Positions 17,127-26,989 are shown, numbered from the stretch's first letter. The stretch: DNA of 33,005 bases from Ruminiclostridium cellobioparum subsp. termitidis CT1112 (GCF_000350485.1 NZ_AORV01000014.1:1-33005), one strand, 5' to 3'. A program made the numbers and translations. Notes: generated by a model not told the origin, from the letters alone.

Positions 17127-17339
17127 ATGGAAGAAGTCAAGATAAGTACTGAATATATAAAACTGGATCAGTTTTTAAAATGGGCCGGCGCAGTTGACAA
17201 CGGTGCCATGGCTAAGGGCTTTATATTGGACGGCTTTGTCAAAGTTAATGGGAATATAGAAATACAGCGTGGAAAAAAGCTAAGAAACGGCGATATTGTA
17301 GAATTTGAAGATAAAAAATATCAAGTTGTACAGAAATAG
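17127..17339 (+). CDS. yaaA: S4-domain RNA-binding protein YaaA
   Basis: This 70-residue protein is a single S4 domain, with ISTEYIKLDQFLKWAGAVDNGAMAKGFILDGFVKVNG and a basic RGKKLRNGD loop that in the family binds RNA. YaaA-type proteins are found between dnaN and recF in most Firmicutes and have been linked to 50S subunit assembly in B. subtilis; the exact role here is inferred from that. The ATG at 17127 follows GGAGGG by only three bases; a GTG at 17109 is a possible but less likely start adding six residues. recF begins 29 bases after its stop, so they are probably co-transcribed. Confidence 0.9.
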   Translation: MEEVKISTEYIKLDQFLKWAGAVDNGAMAKGFILDGFVKVNGNIEIQRGKKLRNGDIVEFEDKKYQVVQK

Positions 17340-17368
17340 TGTAACTTTTGTTTCACAGAGGTACTCAA

Positions 17369-18484
17369 TTGATTGTTAAAAGCTTGGATCTAGAGAATTT
17401 TAGGAATCACAAGGATACTAAGATTTTATTTTCTGATCGTTTTAATATTATTTATGGAGATAATGGCCAGGGGAAAACTAATATCCTTGAAGCCATTTAT
17501 TTATGCGCTTCCGGAAGATCGCACAGGACCTCCAAGGATTCCGAACTTATAAGATTCGGCTGCAATTCATATAATATAAAAGCTTTTGTCGTGAATTCCG
17601 GACTGGATAGAGAAATTGACATTTCATATTTTAACGACCAAAAAAAGCAGATAAAAATAAATGAAATTCCTCTTAACAAATTAGGTGCACTTATGGGGAA
17701 CCTGTATGCCGTACTTTTTTCTCCGGAGGATTTGTTTATTGTGAAGCAGGGTCCTATGGAACGGAGAAGGTTTGCAGATATAACTCTAAGTCAGATAAAA
17801 CCTTCATATTTTTATGATCTTCAATTAATGGCAAAGATACTTAAACAAAGAAATATGCTGTTAAAGTCAATAAACACCAATCCGTCACTTGCGGATACAA
17901 TGGAGATATGGAATATTAAATTAGCCGAGGTTGCAGCCTCAATAATTATTTCCCGCCGGAAATTTTCTGAAACCTTATCAAAGCTGGCTCAAAATCAACA
18001 TAAATATCTTACGGTCGAAAAGGAAATAATATCTTTTAATTACAATTGCAGTTTTCAGGGAAATGACGATAGTAAACGGGAAGAATTAATTGAAAACTAC
18101 GTAAGAATATTGGAAAAAAATCTCACGAGAGATATTGCCCTTGGATATACATCTGTGGGGCCGCACCGAGATGATTATGATATACTGATTAACGGTAAAA
18201 GTCTTAAAACATACGGATCCCAGGGCCAGCAGCGGTCAGCCGTTTTGTCTCTTAAAATAGCTGAAATAGAGCTTATTTACAAGGAAACCGAGGAGTATCC
18301 CGTACTGCTGCTGGATGATGTCATGTCTGAACTTGATGATAATAGGCAAAAATATCTGATGGATAGTATAACAAATGTGCAGACTTTTATTACCTGCACC
18401 AGTGATACTCATTTTAGAAGCACTCTTAAAGAAAAATGTAATTATTTTAAGATTGAGGACGGACGGGCAGCAGGTGAATTTTAA
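17369..18484 (+). CDS. recF: DNA replication and repair protein RecF
   Basis: RecF is an SMC-like ATPase that helps RecO and RecR load RecA at single-strand gaps. The 371 residues have Walker A GDNGQGKTN at about residues 30-38, the ABC-type signature GSQGQQRSAVLSLKIAE and Walker B VLLLDDVMSELD near the C-terminus, the standard RecF arrangement. The start is a TTG at 17369 with AGAGGT six bases upstream, giving MIVKSLDLENFRNHKD, which matches the family N-terminus; no ATG is available. It follows yaaA closely, the normal Firmicute order. Confidence 0.96.
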   Translation: MIVKSLDLENFRNHKDTKILFSDRFNIIYGDNGQGKTNILEAIYLCASGRSHRTSKDSELIRFGCNSYNIKAFVVNSGLDREIDISYFNDQKKQIKINEIPLNKLGALMGNLYAVLFSPEDLFIVKQGPMERRRFADITLSQIKPSYFYDLQLMAKILKQRNMLLKSINTNPSLADTMEIWNIKLAEVAASIIISRRKFSETLSKLAQNQHKYLTVEKEIISFNYNCSFQGNDDSKREELIENYVRILEKNLTRDIALGYTSVGPHRDDYDILINGKSLKTYGSQGQQRSAVLSLKIAEIELIYKETEEYPVLLLDDVMSELDDNRQKYLMDSITNVQTFITCTSDTHFRSTLKEKCNYFKIEDGRAAGEF

Positions 18485-18495
18485 AAAATGTTAGT

Positions 18496-18524
18496 TTGCA
18501 TTAAATTTATTAATAATGTAAAAT
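18496..18524 (+). promoter_or_regulatory. Possible promoter before remB-gyrB
   Basis: TTGCAT (18496-18501) and TAAAAT (18519-18524) are spaced by 17 nt, 32 bases ahead of the remB start. The hexamers are each two or fewer bases off consensus, so this could be an internal promoter serving remB and gyrB. Confidence 0.45.
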
Positions 18525-18555
18525 TAAAGGTAGACATTCATGGGAGGACATGGAA

Positions 18556-18825
18556 ATGTTTTTGCATATAGGTGGAGATGTAGTTATTCCTATTAAAAAT
18601 GTTATTGCTATTATGGATATTGATACTACAACAATTTCAAAGGATACAAAGGAGTTTTTAAAGATAGCTGAAGAGGAAGGATTTATTGAGAGTATATCTG
18701 AAGATCTCCCGAAATCTTTTATTATAACTGAAACCGATAAAAAAAGTAAGATTTATTTGTCACCCATATCATCAGTTACTCTTCAGAAGAGATCAAGCTT
18801 TATTAGTGAGATTGCAAATGTATAA
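18556..18825 (+). CDS. remB: Extracellular matrix regulator RemB (YaaB, DUF370)
   Basis: This 89-residue DUF370 protein begins MFLHIGGDVVIPIKNVIAIMD and has the family's later segment YLSPISSVTLQKRSSF. RemB and its paralogue RemA affect biofilm matrix genes in B. subtilis, where yaaB lies between recF and gyrB exactly as here; function in this organism is an inference. I chose the second ATG (18556) because GGGAGG lies 8 bases upstream, while the ATG at 18550 is only two bases from it. The gyrB start follows 30 bases later. Confidence 0.9.
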   Translation: MFLHIGGDVVIPIKNVIAIMDIDTTTISKDTKEFLKIAEEEGFIESISEDLPKSFIITETDKKSKIYLSPISSVTLQKRSSFISEIANV

Positions 18826-18834
18826 ATGTTTTGA

Positions 18835-20784
<1,950 letters not shown>

Positions 20785-20824
20785 TTTTATGATAAACAGG
20801 ATATGAAGAAATCTATTTAAAAAT

Positions 20825-20880
20825 AACCTATTTCATTAGCATTGATAATTATGTGCTATGTGAAATAGGTTTTATTTTTT
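20825..20880 (+). terminator. Rho-independent terminator after gyrB
   Basis: AACCTATTTCA (20825-20835) pairs with TGAAATAGGTT (20861-20871), 11 bp; the inner TAGCA (20837-20841) can pair with TGCTA (20854-20858), extending the hairpin. The T-rich tail TTTTATTTTTT runs to 20880, the first base of the first parS site. Confidence 0.85.
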
Positions 20881-20895
20881 GTTTCACGTGAAACA
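20880..20895. other. parS centromere site 1
   Basis: TGTTTCACGTGAAACA is a perfect 16-bp palindrome and matches the conserved parS consensus bound by ParB/Spo0J. Chromosome segregation complexes would nucleate here. It sits between gyrB and parA, close to oriC, where parS sites cluster. Confidence 0.96.
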
Positions 20896-20954
20896 TTTAT
20901 AATCGGATTTATAAGGAATATTTATTAATTGATTAGAATAAATTAGTAATAAAA

Positions 20955-20970
20955 TGTTTCACGTGAAACA
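20955..20970. other. parS centromere site 2
   Basis: A second identical TGTTTCACGTGAAACA palindrome, 75 bp centre to centre from the first. It lies upstream of the parA promoter (20993-21021), so ParB spreading from here could also repress parAB. Confidence 0.96.
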
Positions 20971-20992
20971 TTTTACATTTAAATTAAATTCT

Positions 20993-21021
20993 TTGTAATA
21001 TTATTTCCCCTATGATATAAT
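20993..21021 (+). promoter_or_regulatory. parAB promoter
   Basis: TTGTAA (20993-20998) and TATAAT (21016-21021) are spaced by 17 nt and the -10 is extended by TGA. It lies 58 bases before the parA start and 23 bases after the second parS. Confidence 0.7.
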
Positions 21022-21078
21022 TTTCAAATGGAGATTAATGAGTAAAGTATAGTTTGCTCGATAAGGAGTGAGATTTTC

Positions 21079-21852
21079 TTGGCGAAAATAATTGCCATTG
21101 CAAACCAAAAAGGTGGAGTTGGAAAGACAACAACAGCAGTAAATTTAAGTGCATGCCTTGCATATAAGGGTAAAAAGGTCCTGGTTATTGATATAGACCC
21201 CCAAGGTAATACAACAAGCGGGCTTGGGGTGGATAAAAAATCAATTAAGCATTCAGTATATGATGTAATTATTAATGATGAAGCGATTGAAAACACTTTA
21301 ATTACAACCTGTATCGATAATCTTATGCTGTGTCCATCCAATATACAACTTGCGGGTGCAGAAGTTGAACTGGTATCTGTGATATCAAGGGAAAACAGAT
21401 TAAAGGCAGCGTTGTATTACATAAAAAAAGAATATGATTTTATTATAATCGATTGTCCGCCGTCATTAGGACTTCTCACATTAAATTCTCTAACTGCAGC
21501 TGATACTATTTTGGTGCCTATCCAGTGTGAGTATTATGCATTGGAGGGTTTAAGCCAATTAATGAACACTGTTAAACTGGTTCAAAAACATCTGAATCCT
21601 GAACTGGACGTGGAAGGTGTTGTATTAACAATGTTTGATGCCAGAACAAATTTATCAATACAGGTAGTTGATGAAGTTAAAAAATATTTCAGAAATAAGG
21701 TTTATAGAACAATTATACCGAGAAATGTGAGACTAAGTGAAGCTCCCAGTTTTGGGTTGCCTATAATATTATATGATGCAAAATCAAAGGGAGCTGAATG
21801 CTATATTGAATTAGCAGAAGAAGTAATAGAGTATTCTGAAGAGGTGGTATAA
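21079..21852 (+). CDS. parA: Chromosome partitioning ATPase ParA (Soj)
   Basis: ParA/Soj is a MinD-type ATPase that binds DNA non-specifically when ATP-bound and, in Bacillus, also controls DnaA activity. The 257 residues open with the deviant Walker A motif KGGVGKTT (11-18), continue with VIDIDPQGNTTSGLG, and include IIIDCPPSLGLLTLN, all standard for Soj. There is no N-terminal helix-turn-helix, as expected for a chromosomal ParA. The start codon is TTG at 21079, about 10 bases after AAGGAG; no nearer ATG is in frame. parB follows 5 bases after its stop, so the two are one operon beside parS. Confidence 0.96.
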   Translation: MAKIIAIANQKGGVGKTTTAVNLSACLAYKGKKVLVIDIDPQGNTTSGLGVDKKSIKHSVYDVIINDEAIENTLITTCIDNLMLCPSNIQLAGAEVELVSVISRENRLKAALYYIKKEYDFIIIDCPPSLGLLTLNSLTAADTILVPIQCEYYALEGLSQLMNTVKLVQKHLNPELDVEGVVLTMFDARTNLSIQVVDEVKKYFRNKVYRTIIPRNVRLSEAPSFGLPIILYDAKSKGAECYIELAEEVIEYSEEVV

Positions 21853-21857
21853 AGAGT

Positions 21858-22700
21858 ATGGTAAAAAAGGGTCTGGGTAAGGGTCTCGGTGCACTTATAT
21901 CAAATGAAGCCACAGAGGATGAGACAGGAATAATAGAACTAAGAATTAATGAAATAGAGCCAAATGCGGGGCAGCCACGTAAATATTTTGATGATGAAAA
22001 ACTAGTTCAATTATCAGATTCAATAAAACAACACGGAATAATCCAACCAATCATAGTAAAAAAAGATAATAACAGATATATAATAATTGCCGGTGAGAGA
22101 AGATGGCGTGCGGCCAAACTTGCCGGATTAAGCAAAGTACCCGTATTAATAAAAGAATTTACAAATAAACAGGTAATGGAAGTAGCTTTGATTGAAAACC
22201 TTCAGAGAGAAGATCTAAATCCAATTGAAGAAGCAGATGCTTTCCTTCACCTCATGAATGAGTATGATATGACTCAGGAACAAATAGCTGAGACTATAGG
22301 CAGAAGCCGACCGGCCATTGCAAACTCTCTTCGCCTCCTCGGTCTTTCCGAAGATGTAAAAAAGTATATAGTAAGCGGTGATTTAACAAGTGGACATGCA
22401 CGTACACTGGTTATTATACAGGATCCTGAAATTCAGCTGAAGGCTGCGGAATATATTATTGAAAATAAATTAAGTGTAAGGGAAACTGAGAATTATATAA
22501 AAAAGTTATTCCAAAATAGAAGTGAAAAGAAAAAAGTTGTTGAGAATCCAGATTTTAAGTTTGTTGAAGATAGGTTAAAGAATATTTTGGGTACTAAAGT
22601 AAAATTACAAGCAAATAATAATAAAGGTAAAATAACTATAGAGTATTATTCAAATGATGAACTTGAAAGATTATTAGAATTTTTTTACAAAAGTCGTTAA
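21858..22700 (+). CDS. parB: Chromosome partitioning protein ParB (Spo0J)
   Basis: ParB binds parS, hydrolyses CTP to slide along DNA and stimulates ParA. The 280 residues start MVKKGLGKGLGALIS, the basic ParA-activating tail, then show the CTP-binding motifs GERRWRA (79-85) and ENLQRED (113-119), a helix-turn-helix TQEQIAETIGRSRPAIANSLRLL (139-161) and a C-terminal dimerisation region. It follows parA directly and two parS sites lie just upstream, which separates it from the Noc paralogue at 6.2-7.0 kb. Confidence 0.97.
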   Translation: MVKKGLGKGLGALISNEATEDETGIIELRINEIEPNAGQPRKYFDDEKLVQLSDSIKQHGIIQPIIVKKDNNRYIIIAGERRWRAAKLAGLSKVPVLIKEFTNKQVMEVALIENLQREDLNPIEEADAFLHLMNEYDMTQEQIAETIGRSRPAIANSLRLLGLSEDVKKYIVSGDLTSGHARTLVIIQDPEIQLKAAEYIIENKLSVRETENYIKKLFQNRSEKKKVVENPDFKFVEDRLKNILGTKVKLQANNNKGKITIEYYSNDELERLLEFFYKSR

Positions 22701-22866
22701 AAAACGGCCTTCTAAAATTCGTTTTAATGCATTTTTAAAACGGAGTAAATGATATTTATATATAAAGATAAATTTATCCTTAAAACCGAAATTGTGGGCA
22801 AATAGACTATATACTAAAAAAATAGGACTTTTTTAGTAAGTTAGAGACATGAGGAGTAATGAAAAA

Positions 22867-23400
22867 ATGGATTTTATAAATAATATTTTAAATTTGCAAT
22901 TTGAGATTTTGATTTTGTTTGCAATAGCCTTCTTTATTCTAATAATTAATTGTTTTATGCTTATAGCCAATATTAAAAAAACAAATAAGATCAGGACAAA
23001 GTATAATAGATTTATGAATGGCTTAAGTGACAGGAATATGGAAGAGCTTTTGGAAAACTGCCTTGAAAGTGTTAATTCGGTTAATTCTAGGAATAGGGAT
23101 ATTGAACTGAAAATTAATGAAATTGAAAGATATTTAATACAATGCATACAAAAAGTGGGTATAGTGAGATTTAATGCATTCGATAATGTAGGAAGTGATC
23201 TCAGCTTTTCAATTGCACTGCTGGATAATAACGATTCTGGTATTATAATCAGCGGAATATATGCAAGAGACAGCTCCTCAACTTATGCAAAACCTGTTAC
23301 TTTGGGAAAATCCAAGTATACACTGTCTGCTGAAGAGATACAGGCAATTGATATTGCTAAGAAAACCAATGTTGAAAGAAATTATACTGCTCAGTTATAG
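22867..23400 (+). CDS. DUF4446 family membrane protein
   Basis: This 177-residue protein has one hydrophobic segment near the N-terminus (about residues 8-35, ILILFAIAFFILIINCFMLI), a charged coiled-coil-like stretch (about 40-90) and a conserved C-terminal part IQKVGIVRFNAFDNVGSDLSFSIALLD with GIYARDSSSTYAKPV, the hallmark of the DUF4446 family commonly found after parB in clostridia. The function is unknown. The ATG at 22867 has AGGAG 10 bases upstream; an ATG at 22849 lacks a site. The predicted topology is a single membrane anchor with a soluble cytoplasmic or external domain. Confidence 0.8.
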   Translation: MDFINNILNLQFEILILFAIAFFILIINCFMLIANIKKTNKIRTKYNRFMNGLSDRNMEELLENCLESVNSVNSRNRDIELKINEIERYLIQCIQKVGIVRFNAFDNVGSDLSFSIALLDNNDSGIIISGIYARDSSSTYAKPVTLGKSKYTLSAEEIQAIDIAKKTNVERNYTAQL

Positions 23401-23441
23401 CGTGTTTTATGCCAAAAAGGCATATGGAGGCCATTCGGAAT

Positions 23442-24209
23442 ATGAACTTTAAATTATTTACAAATAATAAGGAAAATAAAAACGAAAAGAAGCAAATATG
23501 GATGTATGCGTTGATTTTATTTACAGGTGCATTCATAGTATTGTTACTGACTGCATATAGCCAGGTTAAATTTCAAAATAACATAAGTGAATATCAAAAC
23601 AAACTGTCATCACAGGAGAAGGCCAAGATAAATGCAGTCACCGACTTTAACAGTGCTGTTAAGGAAAATAAAAGACTTAAATCGGAAATTGATGCTCTGA
23701 GAAATAAGCTGTTACAATCGGAACAGCAACTGGCAGCTGAAGAAGAAAAAAGCAGTGATATTCAAACACAATACAAAAATGCAACAGGTGCTGCCGATTT
23801 ATTAATGAAAGCTCAGGATGACTATATTAAAGAAGATTATATAAGCTGTGCGGTAAATCTAAAATTCAATATAAATACTGCTTACCTCAGTAACAGTGCA
23901 CTGCAGTTGTATAATGAATTGGCAAAAGAGAGTTATTCGAAAGCATCTTTGCTCTTATACAGGGAGGGGTACGGAAATTATAGAAAGAAAAATTATTCCG
24001 AGGCAATATTAAACCTTTCCAGGGCCATAGAATTCTCAGAAAAGAATGAATATTACGTAGATGATGCATACTATTATATGGCCAACTCATATTATAAAAT
24101 TTCAAATATTGATGGTGTAAAGAAAACAATAGGAGAGTTTTTTATTAATTGTCCTAAAAGTTCTTTTACTAAAGATATGAAAGCGCTGAATAAAAAGGTA
24201 ATGGAGTAA
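23442..24209 (+). CDS. Membrane-anchored coiled-coil and tetratricopeptide-like protein, function unknown
   Basis: No family name is recognised. The protein (255 residues from the chosen start) has a short basic N-terminus, one membrane segment (IWMYALILFTGAFIVLLLTAY, about 20-40), a long charged coiled coil (about 45-105, rich in Glu, Lys and Gln), then a helical-repeat region with pairs resembling TPR units (YRKKNYSEAILNLSRAIEFSE, then DDAYYYMANSYYKISN). It may act as an envelope scaffold. GGAGG lies 11 bases before the ATG at 23442; ATGs at 23424 and 23409 have weaker sites, so the start is uncertain. It follows the DUF4446 gene by about 40 bases and is likely in the same transcript. Confidence 0.7.
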   Translation: MNFKLFTNNKENKNEKKQIWMYALILFTGAFIVLLLTAYSQVKFQNNISEYQNKLSSQEKAKINAVTDFNSAVKENKRLKSEIDALRNKLLQSEQQLAAEEEKSSDIQTQYKNATGAADLLMKAQDDYIKEDYISCAVNLKFNINTAYLSNSALQLYNELAKESYSKASLLLYREGYGNYRKKNYSEAILNLSRAIEFSEKNEYYVDDAYYYMANSYYKISNIDGVKKTIGEFFINCPKSSFTKDMKALNKKVME

Positions 24210-24287
24210 TAAGGCAGGAAAAGCATAAAAGTCAGCTATGGTAATTATTACAGCGGTTCTTTTTACAAGTTTTCTGCAATTAAAGTG

Positions 24288-24316
24288 TTGACAAATAGTC
24301 AGATTCATTGTAAAAT
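24288..24316 (+). promoter_or_regulatory. Promoter of the tRNA-Ser pair
   Basis: Perfect TTGACA (24288-24293) and TAAAAT (24311-24316) with a 17-nt spacer, ending 26 bases before the first tRNA. Confidence 0.8.
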
Positions 24317-24342
24317 TAAGTTCGTTGCTGACGCGATGACCT

Positions 24343-24433
24343 GGAGAGATGGTCGAGTTGGTTTAAGGCACCGGTCTTGAAAACCGGCGTAGGTGTGAGC
24401 CTACCGTGAGTTCGAATCTCACTCTCTCCGCCA
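24343..24433 (+). tRNA. tRNA-Ser (anticodon UGA)
   Basis: The 7-bp acceptor GGAGAGA (24343-24349) pairs with TCTCTCC (24423-24429), followed by discriminator G and encoded CCA. The anticodon loop CTTGAAA within CCGG-type stem arms gives TGA, reading UCN serine codons. A long variable arm (GTAGGTGTGAGCCTAC) is as expected of a class II serine tRNA, and the T loop has TTCGAAT. Confidence 0.97.
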
Positions 24434-24476
24434 ATTTAATAAAAGCTGGCTCCAAATGGGTCAGCTTAAAGTAAAT

Positions 24477-24568
24477 GGAGAAGTACCCAAGCAGGTCGAA
24501 GGGGACGGTTTGCTAAACCGTTAGTAGGGGTAACTCTAGCCGGGGTTCGAATCCCCGCTTCTCCGCCA
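24477..24568 (+). tRNA. tRNA-Ser (anticodon GCU)
   Basis: Acceptor GGAGAAG (24477-24483) pairs with CTTCTCC (24558-24564), with discriminator G and encoded CCA. The anticodon loop TTGCTAA in an ACGG/CCGT stem gives GCT, reading AGC and AGU. The variable arm is long (TAGTAGGGGTAACTCTA region), as in class II tRNAs. It is 43 bases behind the UGA tRNA. Confidence 0.97.
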
Positions 24569-24576
24569 CAATTTGT

Positions 24577-24615
24577 CTGAAAAGCCTGATTTTATCAGGC
24601 TTTTCAGCGTTTTAT
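24577..24615 (+). terminator. Terminator of the tRNA-Ser transcript
   Basis: CTGAAAAGCCTGA (24577-24589) and TCAGGCTTTTCAG (24595-24607) form a perfect 13-bp stem with a 5-nt loop, then CGTTTTAT. It starts 8 bases after the second tRNA. Confidence 0.85.
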
Positions 24616-24663
24616 ACATAAAATTTTAGTGCGTTTGCGGGCTTTTTTCAATATAATTTTTCA

Positions 24664-24689
24664 ATAAAAAAGAGTTTCCTCTTTTTTAT
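24664..24689. terminator. Symmetric (bidirectional) terminator hairpin
   Basis: ATAAAAAAGAG (24664-24674) pairs perfectly with CTCTTTTTTAT (24679-24689) around TTTC, with A/T tracts giving a U-run in either direction. On the minus strand it overlaps the stop codon of the transposase remnant and looks like that element's original terminator. Confidence 0.6.
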
Positions 24690-24805
24690 CCCTGTATTGC
24701 TTCTATTAATTTCTTTGTTCCTATGATATTTATTGCCCTTTTAATATTGTAGGCAAGAAGTTTGTCTGTTTCTTTTTGCTCTTGCAAGGTATAATAGAGG
24801 TAAAT
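24686..24805 (-). pseudogene. C-terminal remnant of an insertion-sequence transposase
   Basis: Read on the minus strand, 39 codons between stops end at 24686 and translate to a segment containing KLLAYNIKRAINIIGTKKLI, which resembles the extreme C-terminus of IS1182-type (DDE_Tnp_1) transposases, where an AYNLKRAINI-like segment is common. No upstream catalytic DDE region is present and a stop codon lies at 24806-24808, so this is a decayed fragment. The family call is from memory of the motif. It marks an old insertion just after two tRNA genes and before the accessory genes. Confidence 0.6.
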
Positions 24806-24960
24806 TTACTTTTATAACATACAGGAATCAGGAATTATTCGGAGAATCCATTAATAAATAGGCATATAATTGCTCATGGGCGCGGGACGTTTTCCTGCAC
24901 AGGAAATACGGGAAAAAGCTTACAGATTGGGAAAAAATACAGAGAAAAAGGATGAAATGT
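24806..24960. other. Spacer with gene debris before the serine hydrolase
   Basis: A TATAAT lies at 24790-24795 without a good -35. A 35-codon plus-strand frame (24876-24983, MGAGRFPAQEIREKAYRLG...) overlaps the hydrolase start in another frame; it has no good ribosome binding site and I do not recognise it. It may be a fragment of an older gene. Confidence 0.4.
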
Positions 24961-25932
24961 ATGATAGCATTTTCAAATGCTAATCCGCAAGCAAGCGGTA
25001 TGAATAATATTATTTTAGAAAATATGAGAAGAGGCATGAAAAAGGATGGTATTCTCTGCAGCCTTGTGATGCGTAACGAACATATCATATTTGAGTATTA
25101 TAAAAACAAAAAGGCTGAAAACGGCGTTCATCACATCAATTCAAGTACAAAAAGCTTTACATCTGCATTAATTGGTATTTGCATGAAGCAAGGGCTTTTA
25201 CAGGATATCAACACCCCGATAGTTGAATTCTTCGGAGATGTGCTATCGAATCAAAGTGACATAAGAAAACAGCATATTACGCTTTATCATTTACTGACTA
25301 TGAGTGCGGGGCTCGATTGGCCTGAATTTGGCGAATGGAATTACTTCTCCCCGATGGAATACAGTAAAAATATCATTCAATTCATCTTTGATCGAGAAAT
25401 GGAAGCAAATCCAGGCGAAAAAATGAACTATAATTCAGGCTGCTCCCATCTATTATCAGCCATCATACAAAGAGTATCCGGCACAACAACAAGTAAATTC
25501 GCTGAAGAACACTTGTTTACACCGCTCGGTATTAAAGATGCTCATTGGCTTAGTAAACAAAATATCAATCTCGGCGCAAACGGATTGAGTATGAAGATAC
25601 AGGATATGTTGAAATTCGGTTATCTTTATCTAAAGAAAGGGACTATTAAAGGTATAGAAATTGTACCTCAAAACTGGATTACAGAGTCAACGATCCCTCG
25701 ATTCTTAACATATCCGGTTATCGGGCATTATGGCTATCAATGGTGGGTATCAAGTATCAGTGCGAAAGAAGATAAGGAAGTACAGTTCTATTTTGCTATG
25801 GGCTTATTTGGGCAGTTTATCATCATAGTTCCGGAATATGATATGGTGGCTGTTTTTGTCAGCGAAAATTATAGCGATACAATGAAACCAATGCAATATT
25901 TTCGTGAGTATATTTTTAAATCTATTAATTGA
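24961..25932 (+). CDS. Beta-lactamase-fold serine hydrolase (class C / PBP-like)
   Basis: This 323-residue protein belongs to the class C beta-lactamase and penicillin-binding-like serine hydrolases (Beta-lactamase domain). It shows the nucleophile motif SSTK (61-64, SxxK) inside HHINSSTKSFTSALIGI, the second motif NYNSGCSHLLSAI (tyrosine base, with Ser where many members have Asn), and HYGYQWWVS in place of the KTG box. No signal peptide is seen, so a cytoplasmic esterase, amidase or peptidase is more likely than a resistance enzyme; the substrate is unknown. The start is uncertain: an AAAAAGG site best fits the ATG at 24961, with another ATG at 24952. The dehydrogenase gene follows 49 bases later. 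Confidence 0.85.
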   Translation: MIAFSNANPQASGMNNIILENMRRGMKKDGILCSLVMRNEHIIFEYYKNKKAENGVHHINSSTKSFTSALIGICMKQGLLQDINTPIVEFFGDVLSNQSDIRKQHITLYHLLTMSAGLDWPEFGEWNYFSPMEYSKNIIQFIFDREMEANPGEKMNYNSGCSHLLSAIIQRVSGTTTSKFAEEHLFTPLGIKDAHWLSKQNINLGANGLSMKIQDMLKFGYLYLKKGTIKGIEIVPQNWITESTIPRFLTYPVIGHYGYQWWVSSISAKEDKEVQFYFAMGLFGQFIIIVPEYDMVAVFVSENYSDTMKPMQYFREYIFKSIN

Positions 25933-25981
25933 AGTTACCATTGCAAATTAATAATTAACAATACCAAAAGGAGAGAAAATT

Positions 25982-26956
25982 ATGAATGATAAAACTGTGG
26001 TATTGAATGCCGGTCTGGTAAATTATGATGGGAACATTGATTACTCACAAATTGCATCTGAAGTGGTAATCTATGACGAAACACCTGAAGATACAATTTT
26101 GGAGAGAGTGGATGGTTTTACAATAGTTGTAACGAAAGAAATGAAAGTCAGCGGTGACATTATTAGAAAGTTTCCCGATAGTGTAAAGATGATTTGTGAA
26201 GCCGGAACCGGATACAATAATATAGATTTGGATGCAGTGCGCGAAAAGGGAATCCTGTTATGTAACATTCCCGCTTATAGTAGTAAAAGAGTAGCACATA
26301 CAGCAATTCTTTTGATTTTAAATTTGGCAAGCTCAATGCAAAAACAGATTCGTATGCTTTCGGAAGGAAATCATGATAATTTCCATAAACACTTAATGGT
26401 AGACCATGTGGAATTGAACGGTAAAATACTTGGAGTTATCGGCTATGGAAATATTGCAAAGGAAATAATCAAGGTTGCGCAAGCACTGGGCATGAAAATT
26501 TTAGTATCTACCAGAACCTCCAGAGCAGATGTGGAGGAAATTCACTTTACAACAAATGAAGAAATTTTAAAGAAAAGCGATTTTATTTCTCTGAATTGTC
26601 CTTTAAATGAATCAACAAGACATATGATCAATAAAGAAACACTGGCAATGATGAAACCAACAGCATATTTAATTAATACTGCGCGAGGAGCATTAATTGA
26701 TGAAGCAGCATTGATTGACGCGCTGCAGAATAATGTAATTGCAGGTGCGGGATTAGATGTGCAGGAAGTGGAACCATTAAAGGATACAAGCCCATTGTAT
26801 ACAATGGATAATGTTATCATTACGCCACACATGGGATGGCGTGGGTTAGAAACAAGACAACGTTTAGTATCATTGATCCAGGAGAATATCAGTGCTTTTT
26901 CCAAAGGACAGCCGATAAATATAGTAGACCAAAAGAAAAGCCAGCACGCAAAATAA
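25982..26956 (+). CDS. D-isomer-specific 2-hydroxyacid dehydrogenase
   Basis: This NAD(P)-dependent oxidoreductase interconverts a 2-hydroxyacid and a 2-oxoacid. The 324 residues show the Rossmann motif VIGYGNIAKEIIKVAQALGMKI (about 152-173, with Ala in place of the last Gly), the substrate-binding arginine in NTARGALIDE (Arg235), the glutamate in GLDVQEVEPL (about 258-266) and the catalytic histidine in TPHMGW (His283). The substrate cannot be told from sequence; glycerate or hydroxypyruvate-type dehydrogenases are the nearest style. The start has AAAAGGAGAG. It probably shares a transcript with the serine hydrolase, and a hairpin follows at about 26965. Confidence 0.92.
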   Translation: MNDKTVVLNAGLVNYDGNIDYSQIASEVVIYDETPEDTILERVDGFTIVVTKEMKVSGDIIRKFPDSVKMICEAGTGYNNIDLDAVREKGILLCNIPAYSSKRVAHTAILLILNLASSMQKQIRMLSEGNHDNFHKHLMVDHVELNGKILGVIGYGNIAKEIIKVAQALGMKILVSTRTSRADVEEIHFTTNEEILKKSDFISLNCPLNESTRHMINKETLAMMKPTAYLINTARGALIDEAALIDALQNNVIAGAGLDVQEVEPLKDTSPLYTMDNVIITPHMGWRGLETRQRLVSLIQENISAFSKGQPINIVDQKKSQHAK

Positions 26957-26964
26957 AAAATGAA

Positions 26965-26989
26965 ACCTGCGCGGCTTCGCGGTCTTTTA
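26965..26989 (+). terminator. Probable terminator after the dehydrogenase
   Basis: A short GC-rich stem (CGCG-GCTT-CGCG core, 26970-26981) flanked by AACCT and GGTCTT arms is followed by TCTTTTAT. The stem is short, so the call is moderate. Confidence 0.5.

Noticed and set aside
17349-17356. TGTTTCAC half parS-like word at the recF start
   Set aside because: Only one half of the palindrome is present (followed by AGAGG), and it coincides with the recF ribosome binding region.
22720-22742. CGTTTTAA/TTAAAACG inverted repeat after parB as a terminator
   Set aside because: Weak AT-rich 8-bp stem without a T-run; left uncalled.
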